NCBI RefSeq assembly: GCF_003112535.1
Contig: NZ_BEWA01000001.1
Coordinates: 62,001 to 126,000, forward strand
Direction: 5' to 3'
DNA: 64,000 nucleotides
Source: Streptomyces rishiriensis
GTDB lineage: Bacteria; Actinomycetota; Actinomycetes; Streptomycetales; Streptomycetaceae
Shown here: positions 1 through 7,856 of the stretch, in pieces
Position numbering within the stretch: the stretch's first letter is position 1
Layout: each line of letters opens with the position of its first letter
Program-made: the position numbers and the translations under genes
The notes under the pieces: generated by a model
What the model was told of the DNA's origin: nothing
The model's database searches: none
Seen by the model: only the letters and a program-made list of their open reading frames with translations

Positions 1-1090
1 ATTCGATCAGTGCGGGCAGTTGGTCGGGGATGCGGGGTGGGGTGAGGAGTTCGTTGCGGCCCTGTCCTGCGGTGGCGTGCAGCAGGCCGCGCAGTTCTTC
101 GGACAGGACGGGGAATCCGTCGGCGTGCTGGCCGCGCTGCGGGATGGTGCGGGTCCACAGGTCGCGGCCGGTCTGGGAGGGTGAGCCCATGATGACGGCG
201 TCGCTGAAGTGGCGGCGCAGTTCTTCCCACAATAGGCGGAAGGCGTCGCGGACGATGCCGGGGTGGTCGGCGTCCTCGACGTCGAACCACTCCCCCACGC
301 TGCGGATTTCGACGTGGTGGTCGCTGTGTTCGCGCTGGTAGCGGGCGACGGGGTTGCGGGCGTGGACGAAGTGTCCGGCCATCCGGTCGCGGCCTCGGCC
401 GGTGTCGGTGCGCCAGCCCGGGACGGGGGCGTTGAGCCAGGCGGCGACGGCGTCGCGGAGGTAGGGGTAGCGGTCGGCGTCGTGGTGCCAGGGAGCCCCG
501 GAGGTGATGTAGATGCGCTGAGTGGTGTCGGGGACGGTGTGGAAGACGGCGGCCAGGATGGCTGCGGCCGACTGGTCGCCGAGATCGAGGCGGATGGTCT
601 GGTCGCGGTGGACGAGGGTTCCGGTGGCGGTGTCGAGGAAGACGGTGGGGCGGGCTTGCTGGGTGAAGTTGGGGCGGGTGGAGGCCAGGCCAGGGGTAGG
701 GGTGAACCAGCGCCCGGTGTCGGTGTCCGGCGGCAGGTTGGGCAGTTCGCGGGGGGTGGAGGGGTCGGTGGCTGCCGGCGGGGGCGGCGCGGGGGGTGCC
801 GGGTCCGGGGCGGGGGTGGCGGGTTGGGGGGTCTGCTGTGCCGGTTCGGCCGTGTGGGGGGCGGGGATGCCCTGGGGGGCGAGGTGGGGGGCGAGGGCGA
901 CGATGTCGGCGATGCTGAGTCCGGCTGCGGGGGCGATCCGCTCTGCTTTGGCCTTGTCGTGGGCTGCCAGGGCCGTGACGGTCTTGTTCCGCTGGGTTTC
1001 CAGGCGGGCTAGGGCGGCTGCGGTCTTTTTGATGTCGTCGCGCAGTGTGCGCAGCTCAGCGAGGCCGGTCGTGTAGGTCTGTGCATCCAT
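1..1090 (-). CDS. Uncharacterised protein, C-terminus beyond the window
   Basis: The frame is open from an ATG at 1090 to the left edge, so 363 residues are visible and the end of the protein is missing. The first ~70 residues are a charged helical segment (it begins MDAQTYTTGLAELRT). A Pro/Ala-rich linker follows at about 80-110, then a globular part containing DADRYPYLRDAVAAWL, DVEDADHPGIVRDAFRLLW and MGSPSQTGRDLWTRT. I do not recognise the family. Its position beside an HTH-protein gene and an operator-like palindrome, in a region with telomere genes, suggests a linear-replicon or element protein, but this is inference only. The opposite-strand frames here are low-complexity shadows. Confidence 0.6.
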   Translation of the reverse strand, partial: MDAQTYTTGLAELRTLRDDIKKTAAALARLETQRNKTVTALAAHDKAKAERIAPAAGLSIADIVALAPHLAPQGIPAPHTAEPAQQTPQPATPAPDPAPPAPPPPAATDPSTPRELPNLPPDTDTGRWFTPTPGLASTRPNFTQQARPTVFLDTATGTLVHRDQTIRLDLGDQSAAAILAAVFHTVPDTTQRIYITSGAPWHHDADRYPYLRDAVAAWLNAPVPGWRTDTGRGRDRMAGHFVHARNPVARYQREHSDHHVEIRSVGEWFDVEDADHPGIVRDAFRLLWEELRRHFSDAVIMGSPSQTGRDLWTRTIPQRGQHADGFPVLSEELRGLLHATAGQGRNELLTPPRIPDQLPALIE

Positions 1091-1113
1091 CGTGGTTCCT
1101 CGTGGGCGCTCGG

Positions 1114-1716
1114 TCAGCTGGCGGGGTGGGGGGTGACGTAGGCGATCGTGCCGCCGGAGTGGGATTCCAGGCGGGTGCCGAGGAGCAGGGCGGCGAGGGT
1201 GCGGTCGTCTTGTCGGGTGGAGGGCAGTTCCGTGGTGGGGGCGGCGAGGTCGGTGACGTATCCGGCCAGGCGGGCGTCGGGGAAGGCGTAGCGGCCTTGG
1301 TCGTTGCGCTGCCAGGTGTCCAGGCCGGTGAGGACGGCGACTACGTAGCCGGACAGGGTGATGGGGAGCAGGCCTGCGGTGGCGATGCTGGTGGGGTCGC
1401 AGCGCCACCAGCCGCGCAGGCTTTTGAGGAGGTGGCTGGGGCCGAGGTGGGGGGCGTAGCCGATCCATGTGCGGTCGGTCTCGTCGACGCGGCGGGCTGC
1501 GTCGACGCGCAGGACGGCGATCTCGCGGGCGCTGAGGCGGTGCAGCGGGGCGGGCGGGCGCTGGTGGAGTGCCTGGACGACGTCGAGAGGGATCATGACG
1601 CGGACGCCGCGGTAGGAGAGGCCGGGCAGGACGTCGGCGCGGATGAGGCGGCGCAGGGTGGTGATGGCGCAGCCGAGTTCGGTGGCGGCCTGTCCTGTGG
1701 TCAGCAGTACGGCCAT
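1114..1716 (-). CDS. Excisionase/MerR-type helix-turn-helix protein
   Basis: The 200-residue protein begins MAVLLTTGQAATELGCAITT, a winged-helix DNA-binding start like those of excisionases and MerR-type regulators (TTGQAATELG, then TTLRRLIRADVLPG, then a basic IPLDVVQAL wing). The rest (about 60-200) is uncharacterised. I chose the ATG at 1716 because GAGGAGA lies just upstream. A longer frame from 1812 would run through the palindrome at 1778-1807. The gene ends 24 bases before the start of the partial gene to its left, so the two may be co-transcribed. Role inferred: a site-specific DNA-binding regulator of this small cluster. Confidence 0.6.
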   Translation of the reverse strand: MAVLLTTGQAATELGCAITTLRRLIRADVLPGLSYRGVRVMIPLDVVQALHQRPPAPLHRLSAREIAVLRVDAARRVDETDRTWIGYAPHLGPSHLLKSLRGWWRCDPTSIATAGLLPITLSGYVVAVLTGLDTWQRNDQGRYAFPDARLAGYVTDLAAPTTELPSTRQDDRTLAALLLGTRLESHSGGTIAYVTPHPAS

Positions 1717-1777
1717 GTCCGTCTCCTCGGTGGCGTGTGGTGCTGGAGAGGACGGTAGCCGCACACATCTCTGTTTG

Positions 1778-1807
1778 CAAGCCTGATCAGTTATCTGATC
1801 AGGCTTG
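1778..1807. promoter_or_regulatory. Perfect 13-bp inverted repeat, operator candidate
   Basis: The arms CAAGCCTGATCAG and CTGATCAGGCTTG flank a 4-base TTAT loop, and each arm holds the self-complementary CTGATCAG. The site lies in the short gap between the end of the gene at 1823 and the HTH gene starting at 1716. No T-run follows on the minus strand, so an operator fits better than an intrinsic terminator. Confidence 0.5.
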
Positions 1808-1822
1808 TACATCGTGGTGGCC

Positions 1823-2770
1823 TCAAAGAGCGTTGAGGCGGGCTTCGTCTGCGGCGGGGCCTACTGCCCCGATCTTCAGCAGCCTTGATTCGATGGCCTG
1901 TTCACTGCGGCCGAACTCTTCGCCGAGTGCGGGGGCGAGTACTCCGTCGGCGCAGCGCTGGGCGAGCTGCCGGTCGTCTTCGTCGCTCCAGCGGGCGTGG
2001 GAGTTGCGGTGGACCTGCCGGCGTTGCTGCATGACGTCGGAGAGGGGCCGGCTGGTGGGGGCGGGATCGGATCCCGGCGCGCGGAGCAGTCCCTGGCGTT
2101 TGAGTTCTTCGTAGACGGCGCCGCGGGAGCAGCCGAACTCCGCAGCGAGGACGGCGAAGTCGCGACTCTGGCGGAACCGGGTGGCGAGCCGGGCGCTGGC
2201 TGCGGGTGCCCAGGTGGAGTCCTGGCGGGGCGGCGGGACGGGGGCGGGGTTGGTGAGGGTGCGGGAGGAGGCGTCCAGGAGGCGGGCCAGGGGTGCGAGG
2301 GCGTCTGCGGTGACCGCGCCGCAGAGTTCTCCTTGGATGTCTCCGCGCTCGCTGCTGATGGTGAGTTCCAGGGTGAGCTGTCCGTTGTCGCAGCGGGTGC
2401 CGGTCAGGACGTAGCGGCGGCCGTTCTCGGTGAAGGCGGACTCCAGGCAGGGTGTTGGTACGGGGTCGGGCGGCGCGGGCAGGGGGGCGGCGCCCATCGG
2501 GGAGGCGAGGAGGGTGTGGACGTGCCAGGTGGCCAGGAACCGTCCTCCGGTGTCGAGTTGGTAGGTGACGGGGCCGGTGTCCAGGTCGGTGACGCCGTAC
2601 AGGACGGTGAGCCGCTGGCCGGCGAAAGGGTTTGCCGCTTCGGGGGTGCCGGGCACGGGCTGGTAGGTGAGGGTTCCGCGGCCGGACTCGTCGGCGGGGT
2701 CGTACAGGGGGGCATCGGGGTCGCCGTGCCAGTGGCCGCTGCTGTCCTTGAAGGCGTAGATGACGGTCAT
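1823..2770 (-). CDS. Uncharacterised protein with C-terminal Myb/SANT-like helices
   Basis: This 315-residue protein opens with a beta-rich region that includes IYAFKDSSGHWHGDPDAP. About residues 195-235 look like an HTH (FAVLAAEFGCSRGAVYEELK). About residues 265-300 are SANT-like (ARWSDEDDRQLAQRCADG, then FGRSEQAIESRLLKIG), a tail also found on some bacterial helicases. The ATG at 2770 has AGGAG about four bases upstream. The gene follows the 2783-3352 gene by 12 bases, so they are probably one transcript. The function is unknown; two DNA-binding-like modules argue for a nucleic-acid role. Confidence 0.55.
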   Translation of the reverse strand: MTVIYAFKDSSGHWHGDPDAPLYDPADESGRGTLTYQPVPGTPEAANPFAGQRLTVLYGVTDLDTGPVTYQLDTGGRFLATWHVHTLLASPMGAAPLPAPPDPVPTPCLESAFTENGRRYVLTGTRCDNGQLTLELTISSERGDIQGELCGAVTADALAPLARLLDASSRTLTNPAPVPPPRQDSTWAPAASARLATRFRQSRDFAVLAAEFGCSRGAVYEELKRQGLLRAPGSDPAPTSRPLSDVMQQRRQVHRNSHARWSDEDDRQLAQRCADGVLAPALGEEFGRSEQAIESRLLKIGAVGPAADEARLNAL

Positions 2771-2782
2771 GGGGCTCCTGGG

Positions 2783-3352
2783 TCAGTAATGGAACTGGAT
2801 GAGGTGCAGGTCGCTGATGGCGACGGCGGCCTGCTGCTGGTCGGCGGGCAGGGCACGGAAGAAGTAGGCCTCGCCGATGCCGTCGGCGAGGATGCGCCGC
2901 AGTTCGTCTTCGGGGGCGTCGTGATGGCGGGCGGAGAAGAGATGGCGGGCGTGCAGGGCGGGGAGGTCCTCGGTCACGCGGAGCAGGCGGGGGTCGTGGA
3001 ATTCGCCGCTGAGAGTGGTGTAGGCGAAGCGGGCGTGGAGCTGGGCGGTGACGCAGCCGCCGCGGTCGAGGATCTGCTGGTGCGCAGCGCGGCGGACGTC
3101 CGATTGCCAGATGCGGTGGATCTCGCGCTCGATGAGGGTGGCGTGGGCGGATGTGAGGTCGCTGGTGTCTCCGTCGGTCCACCGGGTCAGGGCGTCGGGG
3201 TAGGCGAACAGTCTCGGGGCCAGGACGGCGGGGCTGTGGTGGCGCAGCAGGTGGCGCAGGCGGGCGGCGGGACGTTTGGGGGGTTGGCTTGTCCAGTGCC
3301 GGGCGTCGGCGAGGTCGAGCGCGTGGGCGACGGAGGTGTTCGGCGGCGGCAT
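2783..3352 (-). CDS. Uncharacterised 189-residue protein
   Basis: The protein is basic, rich in His/Arg/Ala and has no transmembrane segment. The middle holds HATLIEREIHRIWQSDVRRA and the end ALPADQQQAAVAISDLHL. I recognise no domain. GC-skewed third positions and tight linkage (12 bases) to the next minus-strand gene support real coding. It is the first gene of a two-gene operon whose promoter would lie in the short region shared with the divergent tniQ gene. Confidence 0.5.
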   Translation of the reverse strand: MPPPNTSVAHALDLADARHWTSQPPKRPAARLRHLLRHHSPAVLAPRLFAYPDALTRWTDGDTSDLTSAHATLIEREIHRIWQSDVRRAAHQQILDRGGCVTAQLHARFAYTTLSGEFHDPRLLRVTEDLPALHARHLFSARHHDAPEDELRRILADGIGEAYFFRALPADQQQAAVAISDLHLIQFHY

Positions 3353-3456
3353 GGCGTGGGTGGTCTCCTGCCAGGTGTTACCGGTGTGTGGGCTGATCGT
3401 TGTCCGCGGTGAGGTGCTGGGGCGGAGCCCGGGCCAGGTAGGCGGGAGGGGCGGGC

Positions 3457-4503
3457 GTGGACGAGGAAGCGGTGCCGAAGCCGGTGGGGCTGGAGCCGGT
3501 GCCGGGCGAGGCGGCGGCGTCCTTTGTCCGGAGGCTGGCCCTGCTCAACGGGCTGCCTGCCGGGGAGGTGCTGCGGGAGGCGGGAGCACGCAGGCCGCCT
3601 CAGGAGCTGGATCCGTGGGCGCAGGAGGTGTTTCTCAGTGAACAGGCGGTCGCGCGGCTGGCGGTGATGGCCTGGCGGACGCCGCAGGAGCTGTTGCGTG
3701 CCCTGCCGACGCTGGCCGCCGGTACCGGTCGCGGGCAGCCGGTTCGGGTGCTGCCGTGGCCCGGTCAGTGGACGCCGCTTGGACCGTGCGTGGGGTGCCT
3801 GGCCCGGCATGACGACCTCGTGGCACCGGTGGTGGTGGCCGGCGGCGAGCCGTGGCAGGTGTGTGTGCGCCACGGCTGTTGGCTGCGCAGCGCTGCCGAC
3901 GGCGGTCCCGCGCGGGTTCTGCTGGCCGGGCTGGAGGAGGTGGTCCAGGCGCATCGGCGGCGTGTGAGGCTCCAGCAGCGGGTGGGACCGTATGCGCGGG
4001 CTCTGCTGGCCGACGCGTTGCAGGTGGCTTCGGCCTGGTGGCAGGGCCGTCAGATGGGCTCGGAAACGGTATGGGCCGGTCGGGAAGCGGTGCTGGGCAC
4101 GGGGCGGCAGCGGTGGGCGGTGCCGCTGGTCGTCTACCCGGAAGCCGTCATCGTCGCCGAGGCCATGGCCGTGTACGAGCGGCAGCGGCACTGGGGGCGG
4201 GAGTTCGACAACGGTGCACCAGGCTGGATCTCGCCTCGCTGGATTACCTTCGTGGGCGAGCGGCTGGGGATGGCCGGCCCTATGGAGCGCGGCGGTTACC
4301 GGATGCTGCGGGAGTGGACGCTGCAGCATCGCGTCACCGCGCCGGTGGTGGCCCGGCTGGCCCGGTCGGCGCCGCCGCCCGGCTACCGGTTGGGGCATCT
4401 GCCGGTGATGGAACCGCATCACGGGTTGCTGGAACGGGGGGCGCTTGAGGAGGCGTCGTGTCTTGGTTGGCGGCTGGGCCGATCCGTGACGGCCCTGGAG
4501 TGA
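3457..4503 (+). CDS. tniQ: TniQ-family transposition target-site protein
   Basis: TniQ/TnsD proteins pick the target site for Tn7- and Tn5053-like transposons. The 348-residue product has the family start (EPVPGEAAASFVRRLALLNG, residues ~13-32) and a zinc-finger-like CVGCLARHD ... VCVRHGCWL pair near 112-145. The tail is variable, as in other members. The GTG at 3457 has a GGGAGGGG ribosome-binding site. It faces the convergent tap-like gene 45 bases away. The tnsA/tniA/tniB-like genes lie beyond that gene, so the transposition set appears split by the tap homologue. A second, broken tniQ sits next to the canonical tap at 35.2 kb. Confidence 0.85.
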   Translation: MDEEAVPKPVGLEPVPGEAAASFVRRLALLNGLPAGEVLREAGARRPPQELDPWAQEVFLSEQAVARLAVMAWRTPQELLRALPTLAAGTGRGQPVRVLPWPGQWTPLGPCVGCLARHDDLVAPVVVAGGEPWQVCVRHGCWLRSAADGGPARVLLAGLEEVVQAHRRRVRLQQRVGPYARALLADALQVASAWWQGRQMGSETVWAGREAVLGTGRQRWAVPLVVYPEAVIVAEAMAVYERQRHWGREFDNGAPGWISPRWITFVGERLGMAGPMERGGYRMLREWTLQHRVTAPVVARLARSAPPPGYRLGHLPVMEPHHGLLERGALEEASCLGWRLGRSVTALE

Positions 4504-4547
4504 GGGGGTGCCGGTGGGCCGGGGTGTGGCGCGAGCGGGCTGGGTGC

Positions 4548-6710
4548 TCACCATGACGGGCAGGTGTCCTTCAGCAGTTGGGCAGGGTTCGTGCCCTGGG
4601 CGCATTGAGCGGTGTACCAGTGCAGGGGGCGTACCGCGACGGGCCGGACGTGGCCGGGTGAGATGCCGATCCTGAAGTCGCTGTAGGCAGTGCCGGTGAT
4701 CTCGGTCAGGTGCGGGGTGCGGGTTGCGTACACGATGTGGTCGCCGGAGACCGCGAGGGGGTGGTAGCCGCCGCGGGCGGTGCGGGCGAGCTTGCGGTGG
4801 AGATTGGCGCGGGCGTTGGCGATGACTGCGGCGCGCAGGTCGGGGCGCCAGGTGGGCTCTTGGGGGGTGGGCCAGGCGGCCAGAGCGGCCTGGTCGGGTT
4901 GGGTGGGCGGCTGCTCCAGGGCGGCGAAGGCGTCCTGGACGGTGGTGTGCAGGGCGTGCAGCAGTGCCTGCTGCAGGGGGTCGGCGTGGGGCAGGGAGGC
5001 GAGGGCGGTGAGCAGGTCGGGGGTTTCCTGGGTGGCGGTGATGCCGAGGCGTTCGAGGACGGCCAGGCGGGCCAGGCGCAGGTGCTGGTACCAGGGGTTC
5101 AGGTAGGGGCCTTTGGGGCCGGGGCGCAGCCAGCCCTGGACGGGCTTGGGCTGTGCTCCGCGCAGCGCGGCGTAGGCGACGGCTGGTGTGGTGTGCCAGG
5201 CGAGGCCGGTGCCGGCAAAGGCCGGGGGGAGCCGGGGGTGCTGGGGGACGGCGGAGAGGTCGACGAGCCAGCTGCCCGGCTGCTTGGGGTCGAAGGGCGG
5301 GTGGTGGACGTGGCGGGCCGGCCCGTCGGCGACCTGGATCTCGTTGCTGCCGGCGAGGTGGAGCAGGTTCACGGCCAGGCACACCACGTGTGCGCGGTCG
5401 GCTTCGTCGGGGGCAGGCGGCCTCCACCAGTCGATGTCGGCGTCGGCGAGGGCGTCTTGTTCGGCGCGGTGGCGGGCGAGTTGGTGGCCGGGTGGGGCTT
5501 CGCAGGGGGCAGGGTCGACGGGCAGTGTCAGGGCTCCGCGCACCCCGGTGGTCAGTACGGCGCCGGTGGTGGTGTGGCGGTGTGCGGGCGGGCGCAGGTC
5601 ACGCATGAGCTGGTGGCCGCAGGCGCCCGGGGTGCCCAGCGGAGTGGTCACGAGCGAGGTGTACTGGCCGAGGAGTGCGGCGAGTTCGCTGGGAGTGAGG
5701 TGTTCAGGGAGGTTCCAGGCGTCGTGGTGCAGGGCGCCCCAGTCGGTGACGGCGAGGTGGATGCGGTCGCAGGCGGGATCACCGGTGCTGGGGTGCAGCC
5801 GCGTCCAGGGGCCGAGGCCGTCTGCGTCGGTCTGCCAGCCGATGACGCGGGCCTGCTGCTGCAGGGGGTGGTCGCTGCGCGGATGCCGGCCGGGCAGGTC
5901 GGGCAGGTCGGCGGGCAGCGCCAGACGGGCGCGGGCGGTGGGCGTGAGGACCAGCAGCGGTCCGGGCGGGAGGGCTTCGGAGCGGACGGGGGCTGCGCCG
6001 AGCGGTGTGTTCACGGCCCAGGCCAGCAGCCCGCGCAGGTCGTCGGCGGGGCAGGACCGGGTGCGGCCGTCAGCAAGGTGGGCGATCAGGCCCGAGGCCC
6101 CGGCCTCGAGGACGGCGAGAGGGCCGTCGGACATGCCCCGGGCTCTGATCGGCGGATAGGCCAAGCGTGCCGTGGGGCCGTTGGGTGTGCGCTGCACGGG
6201 CGGGGCAGGGGCGGCCGCAGGAGGCTGCGCGGGGGCGGTCCGGGGCCGAGGCGGGGCCGGTTGGGCCGGTGCGGGGTCGGGGTCGGGCGCGGGGCAGCGT
6301 GTGCCCAGGTGCTGGGGGTGGCCTCCGACGCGGTGCTGGGTGGCCTGCTGGCAGCGGCGGCATGCTGCGGGAGCCGGCGCCAAGGTGGGGATCTCGTGCC
6401 GGAGGGCGCCCAGTGCGGCCCAGTCGGGGGTCTGGGCGGGTGAGGGCTGCGGTGGTGCGGCGGCGCCTTCCTGCCGGGCGTGCAGGGCGGTCAGCAGGTT
6501 GCGGTAGACGGCTGCGGTGTCGCCGCGTGGGGTGGTGCTGCCCTGTTCCCAGGAGTGGACGGTGTCCTCGCTCACGTCGCAGGCGTCGGCGACCTGGTGC
6601 AGGGAGAGTCCGCACTCGCGGCGCAGCCTGCGCTGTTGCGCCGGCATGGGAAGGCCGTCGGGCGTGGGCCCGGGCTCTGGGATGGGGTCGACGTCGAACA
6701 GTGCGTCCAC
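4548..6710 (-). CDS. Divergent Tap-like telomere-associated protein
   Basis: Tap binds telomeric single strands of Streptomyces linear replicons and recruits the terminal protein. This protein resembles the canonical Tap at 32.6 kb along its length: an N-terminal XRE-type HTH (RRLRRECGLSLHQVADACDV), a middle GPLAVLEAGASGLIAHL segment matching Tap's GPLAVVDV..., then PGSWLVDLS, and the C-terminal signature TWRPDLRAAVIANARANLHR. It has no tpg partner next to it. The GTG at 6710 aligns with the Tap start (VDALFD against MSELFD) and has an upstream GGGGGAG. A TTG at 6803 is also open but has no good ribosome-binding site. It lies inside a Tn7-like gene set, so its role may be target choice or plasmid-type telomere binding; this is inference. 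Confidence 0.75.
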   Translation of the reverse strand: MDALFDVDPIPEPGPTPDGLPMPAQQRRLRRECGLSLHQVADACDVSEDTVHSWEQGSTTPRGDTAAVYRNLLTALHARQEGAAAPPQPSPAQTPDWAALGALRHEIPTLAPAPAACRRCQQATQHRVGGHPQHLGTRCPAPDPDPAPAQPAPPRPRTAPAQPPAAAPAPPVQRTPNGPTARLAYPPIRARGMSDGPLAVLEAGASGLIAHLADGRTRSCPADDLRGLLAWAVNTPLGAAPVRSEALPPGPLLVLTPTARARLALPADLPDLPGRHPRSDHPLQQQARVIGWQTDADGLGPWTRLHPSTGDPACDRIHLAVTDWGALHHDAWNLPEHLTPSELAALLGQYTSLVTTPLGTPGACGHQLMRDLRPPAHRHTTTGAVLTTGVRGALTLPVDPAPCEAPPGHQLARHRAEQDALADADIDWWRPPAPDEADRAHVVCLAVNLLHLAGSNEIQVADGPARHVHHPPFDPKQPGSWLVDLSAVPQHPRLPPAFAGTGLAWHTTPAVAYAALRGAQPKPVQGWLRPGPKGPYLNPWYQHLRLARLAVLERLGITATQETPDLLTALASLPHADPLQQALLHALHTTVQDAFAALEQPPTQPDQAALAAWPTPQEPTWRPDLRAAVIANARANLHRKLARTARGGYHPLAVSGDHIVYATRTPHLTEITGTAYSDFRIGISPGHVRPVAVRPLHWYTAQCAQGTNPAQLLKDTCPSW

Positions 6711-6883
6711 GATTGGGTCTGCTCCCCCGCTGGTGCTTGATCTCTCGGATGCGCGCTGCTGGTCGGCAGGTGCGCTTGGCAGCGCAGCATGCAGGAGTCG
6801 CAAATCTCATGCGTCAGTCGCATGAACGTTTCGCTGGCTGTCGACCTGCGGAGATGGCGCGGGACCGGGCGGGAAATCTGCTC

Positions 6884-7031
6884 CGTTCGAGCGATGCGCG
6901 CGCCGCGTGTTGTCCTGCGCCCCCTTCCCGGCCTCTGCCGGGCGGGTTCACCTGGCACGACGGGCCGTTCGCCCGTGCGATCGAACGGCGCGCGGGGTGC
7001 GGCGCGCGCTCGCTCGTTCGAGTGCGTTCGA
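6884..7031. promoter_or_regulatory. Four CGTTCGA motifs between tap-like and tnsA-like genes
   Basis: CGTTCGA occurs at 6884-6890, 7015-7021 and 7025-7031, and in reverse at 6981-6987. All lie in the ~425-base divergent gap between the tap-like and tnsA-like starts. The motif resembles CGTACGA upstream of the canonical tap. The sites could be operators for the tap-like HTH or transposase-binding sites. No other gene was seen in this gap. Confidence 0.4.
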
Positions 7032-7136
7032 TCCGGATGGCTTTCTTCGCGGTCACCGAGCGGCCACGGTGATCGACGTCGCCCGATCGATCACACAGGC
7101 GATATCCGTGCTTTTCGCCGTGTGGAAGGTGTTGTC

Positions 7137-7856
7137 GTGACTGAGGTGGTCTGGGCACAGTTCCTGTCCCCCGCGGGGCGGCTGCTCGAGAAACCCGTGC
7201 ACCAGGTCCGTCAGGAGCGGCTGGAGGAGCGGGCCGAGGTGTGGAGACCCCACCGGTACCGGGGACGGCAGGCGATCGCCACCTGGTGGCGGCCTGCGGC
7301 GCAGGCCCGGCACGCGGGCTGCGTCAGTCTCGGTGCCCTGGAGGCGGCTGTGGGCCTGGAGTTCGATCCGCAGGTGGTGTCGTTCACGGGCTGGCCGGTG
7401 CGACTGGCCTGGGCGGGCAGCACGCAGGGATTCGTGCCGGACTTCTTCGCCCGGCTGGCCGACGGGCGGGCGAGGCTGGTGGTGTGCCGGCCGCCGGAAC
7501 GGGCGACGAGCGGGTGGGAGGAGACCTCGAGGCTTCTGGAGGCGGCCGGCGAGCAGGCCGGCTGGGAGGTGCGGGTGCATCCCGGCGGGGATGACACGGC
7601 CGCGGCCTCGAATCGGCGGCGTCTGTCCCGCTACCGGCATGCGCGGCTGGCGGATACGGACACCGCGCGCGTCCTGCACCAGGTGTTCGCCCGGCCCCGC
7701 CCGTTCGCCGACGGGGTGAAGGCAAGCGCTCTGCCCGAACTAGCCACGGTGGCCCGGGCATTGCACCTGGTGTGGATGCGTGAGCTCCTCATCGACTGGA
7801 GCACCCCCTTCGTGCCCGCCCGTTCCCTGGTGTGGTCCTTGCAAGGGGTGCGGTGA
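7137..7856 (+). CDS. TnsA-like transposase endonuclease subunit
   Basis: TnsA cuts the 5' ends of Tn7-like elements with a restriction-enzyme fold. The 239-residue product has the TnsA core: SLGALEAAVGLEFDP (candidate catalytic E69), then FTGWPVRLAW, then VPDFFARLADG (D102), then LVVCRP where the usual QxK would be. The lysine position is Arg118 and the Gln position is Val, so activity is uncertain. GTG at 7137 is chosen because GGAAGG lies seven bases upstream. The stop overlaps the tniA start (TGATG), so the two are translationally coupled, as in other actinobacterial Tn7-like sets. Confidence 0.75.
   Translation: MTEVVWAQFLSPAGRLLEKPVHQVRQERLEERAEVWRPHRYRGRQAIATWWRPAAQARHAGCVSLGALEAAVGLEFDPQVVSFTGWPVRLAWAGSTQGFVPDFFARLADGRARLVVCRPPERATSGWEETSRLLEAAGEQAGWEVRVHPGGDDTAAASNRRRLSRYRHARLADTDTARVLHQVFARPRPFADGVKASALPELATVARALHLVWMRELLIDWSTPFVPARSLVWSLQGVR

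Noticed and set aside
3187..5427. A 746-codon minus-strand frame opposite tniQ.
   Set aside because: The Arg/Pro-rich translation is typical of antisense shadows in high-GC DNA, and tniQ on the plus strand has clear family motifs.
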